DNA of 64,000 nt, from the NCBI GenBank assembly GCA_026413225.1, contig CM048557.1, positions 2,356,001-2,420,000 on the forward strand, given 5' to 3'. The notes beneath the pieces were generated by a model. That model did not search any database, had not been told where the DNA came from, and worked only from the letters and a program-made list of their open reading frames with translations. The DNA is from Otis tarda (taxonomy: Eukaryota > Chordata > Aves > Otidiformes > Otididae). The translations under genes were made by a program, and so were the position numbers. Below, piece after piece: positions 62,701-64,000 of this stretch; position 1 is the stretch's first letter; each line of letters begins with the position of its first letter.

Positions 62701-63071
62701 ATAAGCATTTGTCCCCAGGAAATGCTCCTGTCTGGGCTTGTCCCAATGTCCCTTTGTTTCCTTTGGCTTTTGTAATTCTCAGCGCACCTGTGTGCCTGAA
62801 GAAGCCTTTCATCAATAAAGAGAGGGCAGATAGTTAATCAGAGAAAGTTCTCTGTGTATGAATGTGTCTCCAATGTACCTTCTTTGCTCATCCACAGGGC
62901 CTCCAAAGAAGCCTACCCTCGCATGAAGGCAGTGGCTGGGTGACACTGACATTGTCTTTCGTCATCGTCAACTTCTGTCAAAATGCAGACCTCTCTCTCT
63001 TCAGTACCCGTTTTATTTCTGTCAGAAATTCATTGGGATTCCATGTATGTATTTTTTGGTGTGACTGCCAA

Positions 63072-63104
63072 TATGGTATGGTATGACACGGCATGACATG
63101 ACAA
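63072..63104. repeat. Short pentanucleotide repeat
   Basis: TATGG units pass into ATGAC-like units in tandem for about 33 bases. Confidence 0.7.
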
Positions 63105-64000
63105 CCTACAGGATATATGAACCAACAAGCAAGAAAGATCAATACTTGACAGTTTCCCTCCCTCAGTGTTCAGAGGCTATTAGTTTTGTCTGGAGCTCCC
63201 TAACTCACAGACCTGTGCTCAGCAAGTGCCATGATTTAGTCACCATACGAGTTTGCCATTCATCTTGGCCTCAGTTTTGGTGGATTAATTGGTATAGTTG
63301 CCTGTGAGCAAGATACTGTCAGGACTCAGCCTTGAGTTGAAAACTGTGGATTGTGGATGAACTTTTACATTGTGCTAATGGAAGACCTCTGGTCTTCCCC
63401 AAGCATTTGTTTTTGAGGCCTCACTGCCTGTGAAGAACACGAACGTACAAAGTTCCAGAACCTCAGAAATAATCAGAATTTTGTGATTTTTCCCTGCTGG
63501 TTGCAGTTAACAGCAAAATGCATGGGCACGGGTAAATTAGGTATTCTTCTTGCAAGAGTTCTGAATGGCAGAAGAGCTACTGAACCGTCTGTCTGCAGAT
63601 AACGGACAAACAACTACAACCTAGTCTGAGTTTGATTTGTGCTGATCCACAACCACGGGTGTAGAAGCAACCCTCTTTTTTTTTTTCTTTTACACTAGGA
63701 GACCATAATTCTGCAACTTTTTCATCACTTTCATTTGTGGGAACTGCTATAGGGAAGAAGTTTTCAAACTCTATTTATCCATTGTCCAACAATTTGCTAT
63801 TCTCCCTCCAGAGCTATGATCAAGGCCTTTTGGGCCTTGAACGGGCATTGAAGTTAGAGTCAGCATTCTTGGTACTTTCTCTGCTAGCCTTATGGAAAAA
63901 AAAAATCACATTTAAAGACCTTTCGCATTTCTGTCCATGGAGTGAACACAGCGGAATGAGTTTAAGTCTAGTGACTAAAAAAATCTATGGTATAGGTGTT

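Larger units (their letters stand above)
54085..64000. other. Intergenic, no gene seen
   Basis: 9.9 kb without a supportable host gene. It holds two inverted repeats (54839-54960 and 55206-55286), a SINE-like remnant (57855-57920), a CpG-richer patch (59910-60065), triplet runs near 60880-60905, a pyrimidine-rich tract (62260-62700) and a small pentanucleotide repeat (63072-63104). Confidence 0.7.

Noticed and set aside
62263-62775. 170-codon hydrophobic open frame that looks like a membrane protein
   Set aside because: It lies wholly in a pyrimidine-rich tract, whose codons give Phe, Leu, Ser and Pro automatically. The composition explains it.
29013-64000. TEAD1 coding exons expected next to PARVA
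   Set aside because: No frame shows the TEA domain or any other TEAD1 stretch; the gene must lie beyond the window if synteny holds.
1-64000. CRISPR arrays, operons, tRNA or rRNA genes
   Set aside because: No direct-repeat arrays with unique spacers, no cloverleaf or rRNA-like sequence was seen, and the DNA is vertebrate.

Overview
The window is nuclear DNA from a vertebrate, almost certainly a bird. Three things support this. Long introns carry one conserved animal gene. Several CR1 LINE copies end in the ATTCTATG-type 3' tail typical of birds and reptiles. Two solo LTRs resemble an ERVL-type family that is common in birds. The species cannot be fixed from the window; the LTR type points weakly to a non-galliform bird.

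Left part (1 to about 29,000, + strand): the alpha-parvin gene PARVA from inside intron 1 to its 3' end. Twelve coding exons (2-13) lie between 4241 and 24023. All junctions keep frame with GT/AG sites. The exons sum to 983 bases, which with one base from exon 1 gives residues 46-372 and a stop, so the protein matches the 372 residues of the human protein. Exon 1, with the start codon and proline/serine-rich N-terminus, is upstream of the window. The CH1 and CH2 actin-binding-type domains are complete, joined by a linker partly encoded by a 20-base microexon. A long AT-rich tail to a well-formed AATAAA near 28,990 is probably the 3' UTR.

Right part (about 29,000 to 64,000): an intergenic desert with no host gene I can support. 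In mammals the next gene after PARVA is TEAD1, so this is probably part of the PARVA-TEAD1 interval. It holds an internally deleted CR1 (34.65-35.66 kb), a long but broken CR1 with reverse-transcriptase motifs (43.76-45.90 kb, - strand) abutting another CR1 tail, and two oppositely oriented solo LTRs of one family, each with its own 5-base target-site duplication (48.8-49.7 and 52.9-54.1 kb). It also holds inverted repeats at 54.8-55.3 kb, old SINE-like remnants, two small CpG-richer islands, and a pyrimidine-rich tract near 62.3-62.7 kb.

I found no new multi-gene system. The most interesting items are the microexon, a CR1 end turned into a near-perfect hairpin, the RT-deleted CR1, the unexplained hairpin pair near 55 kb, two diverged copies of an old palindromic repeat 38 kb apart, and a protein-like open stretch in intron 10.
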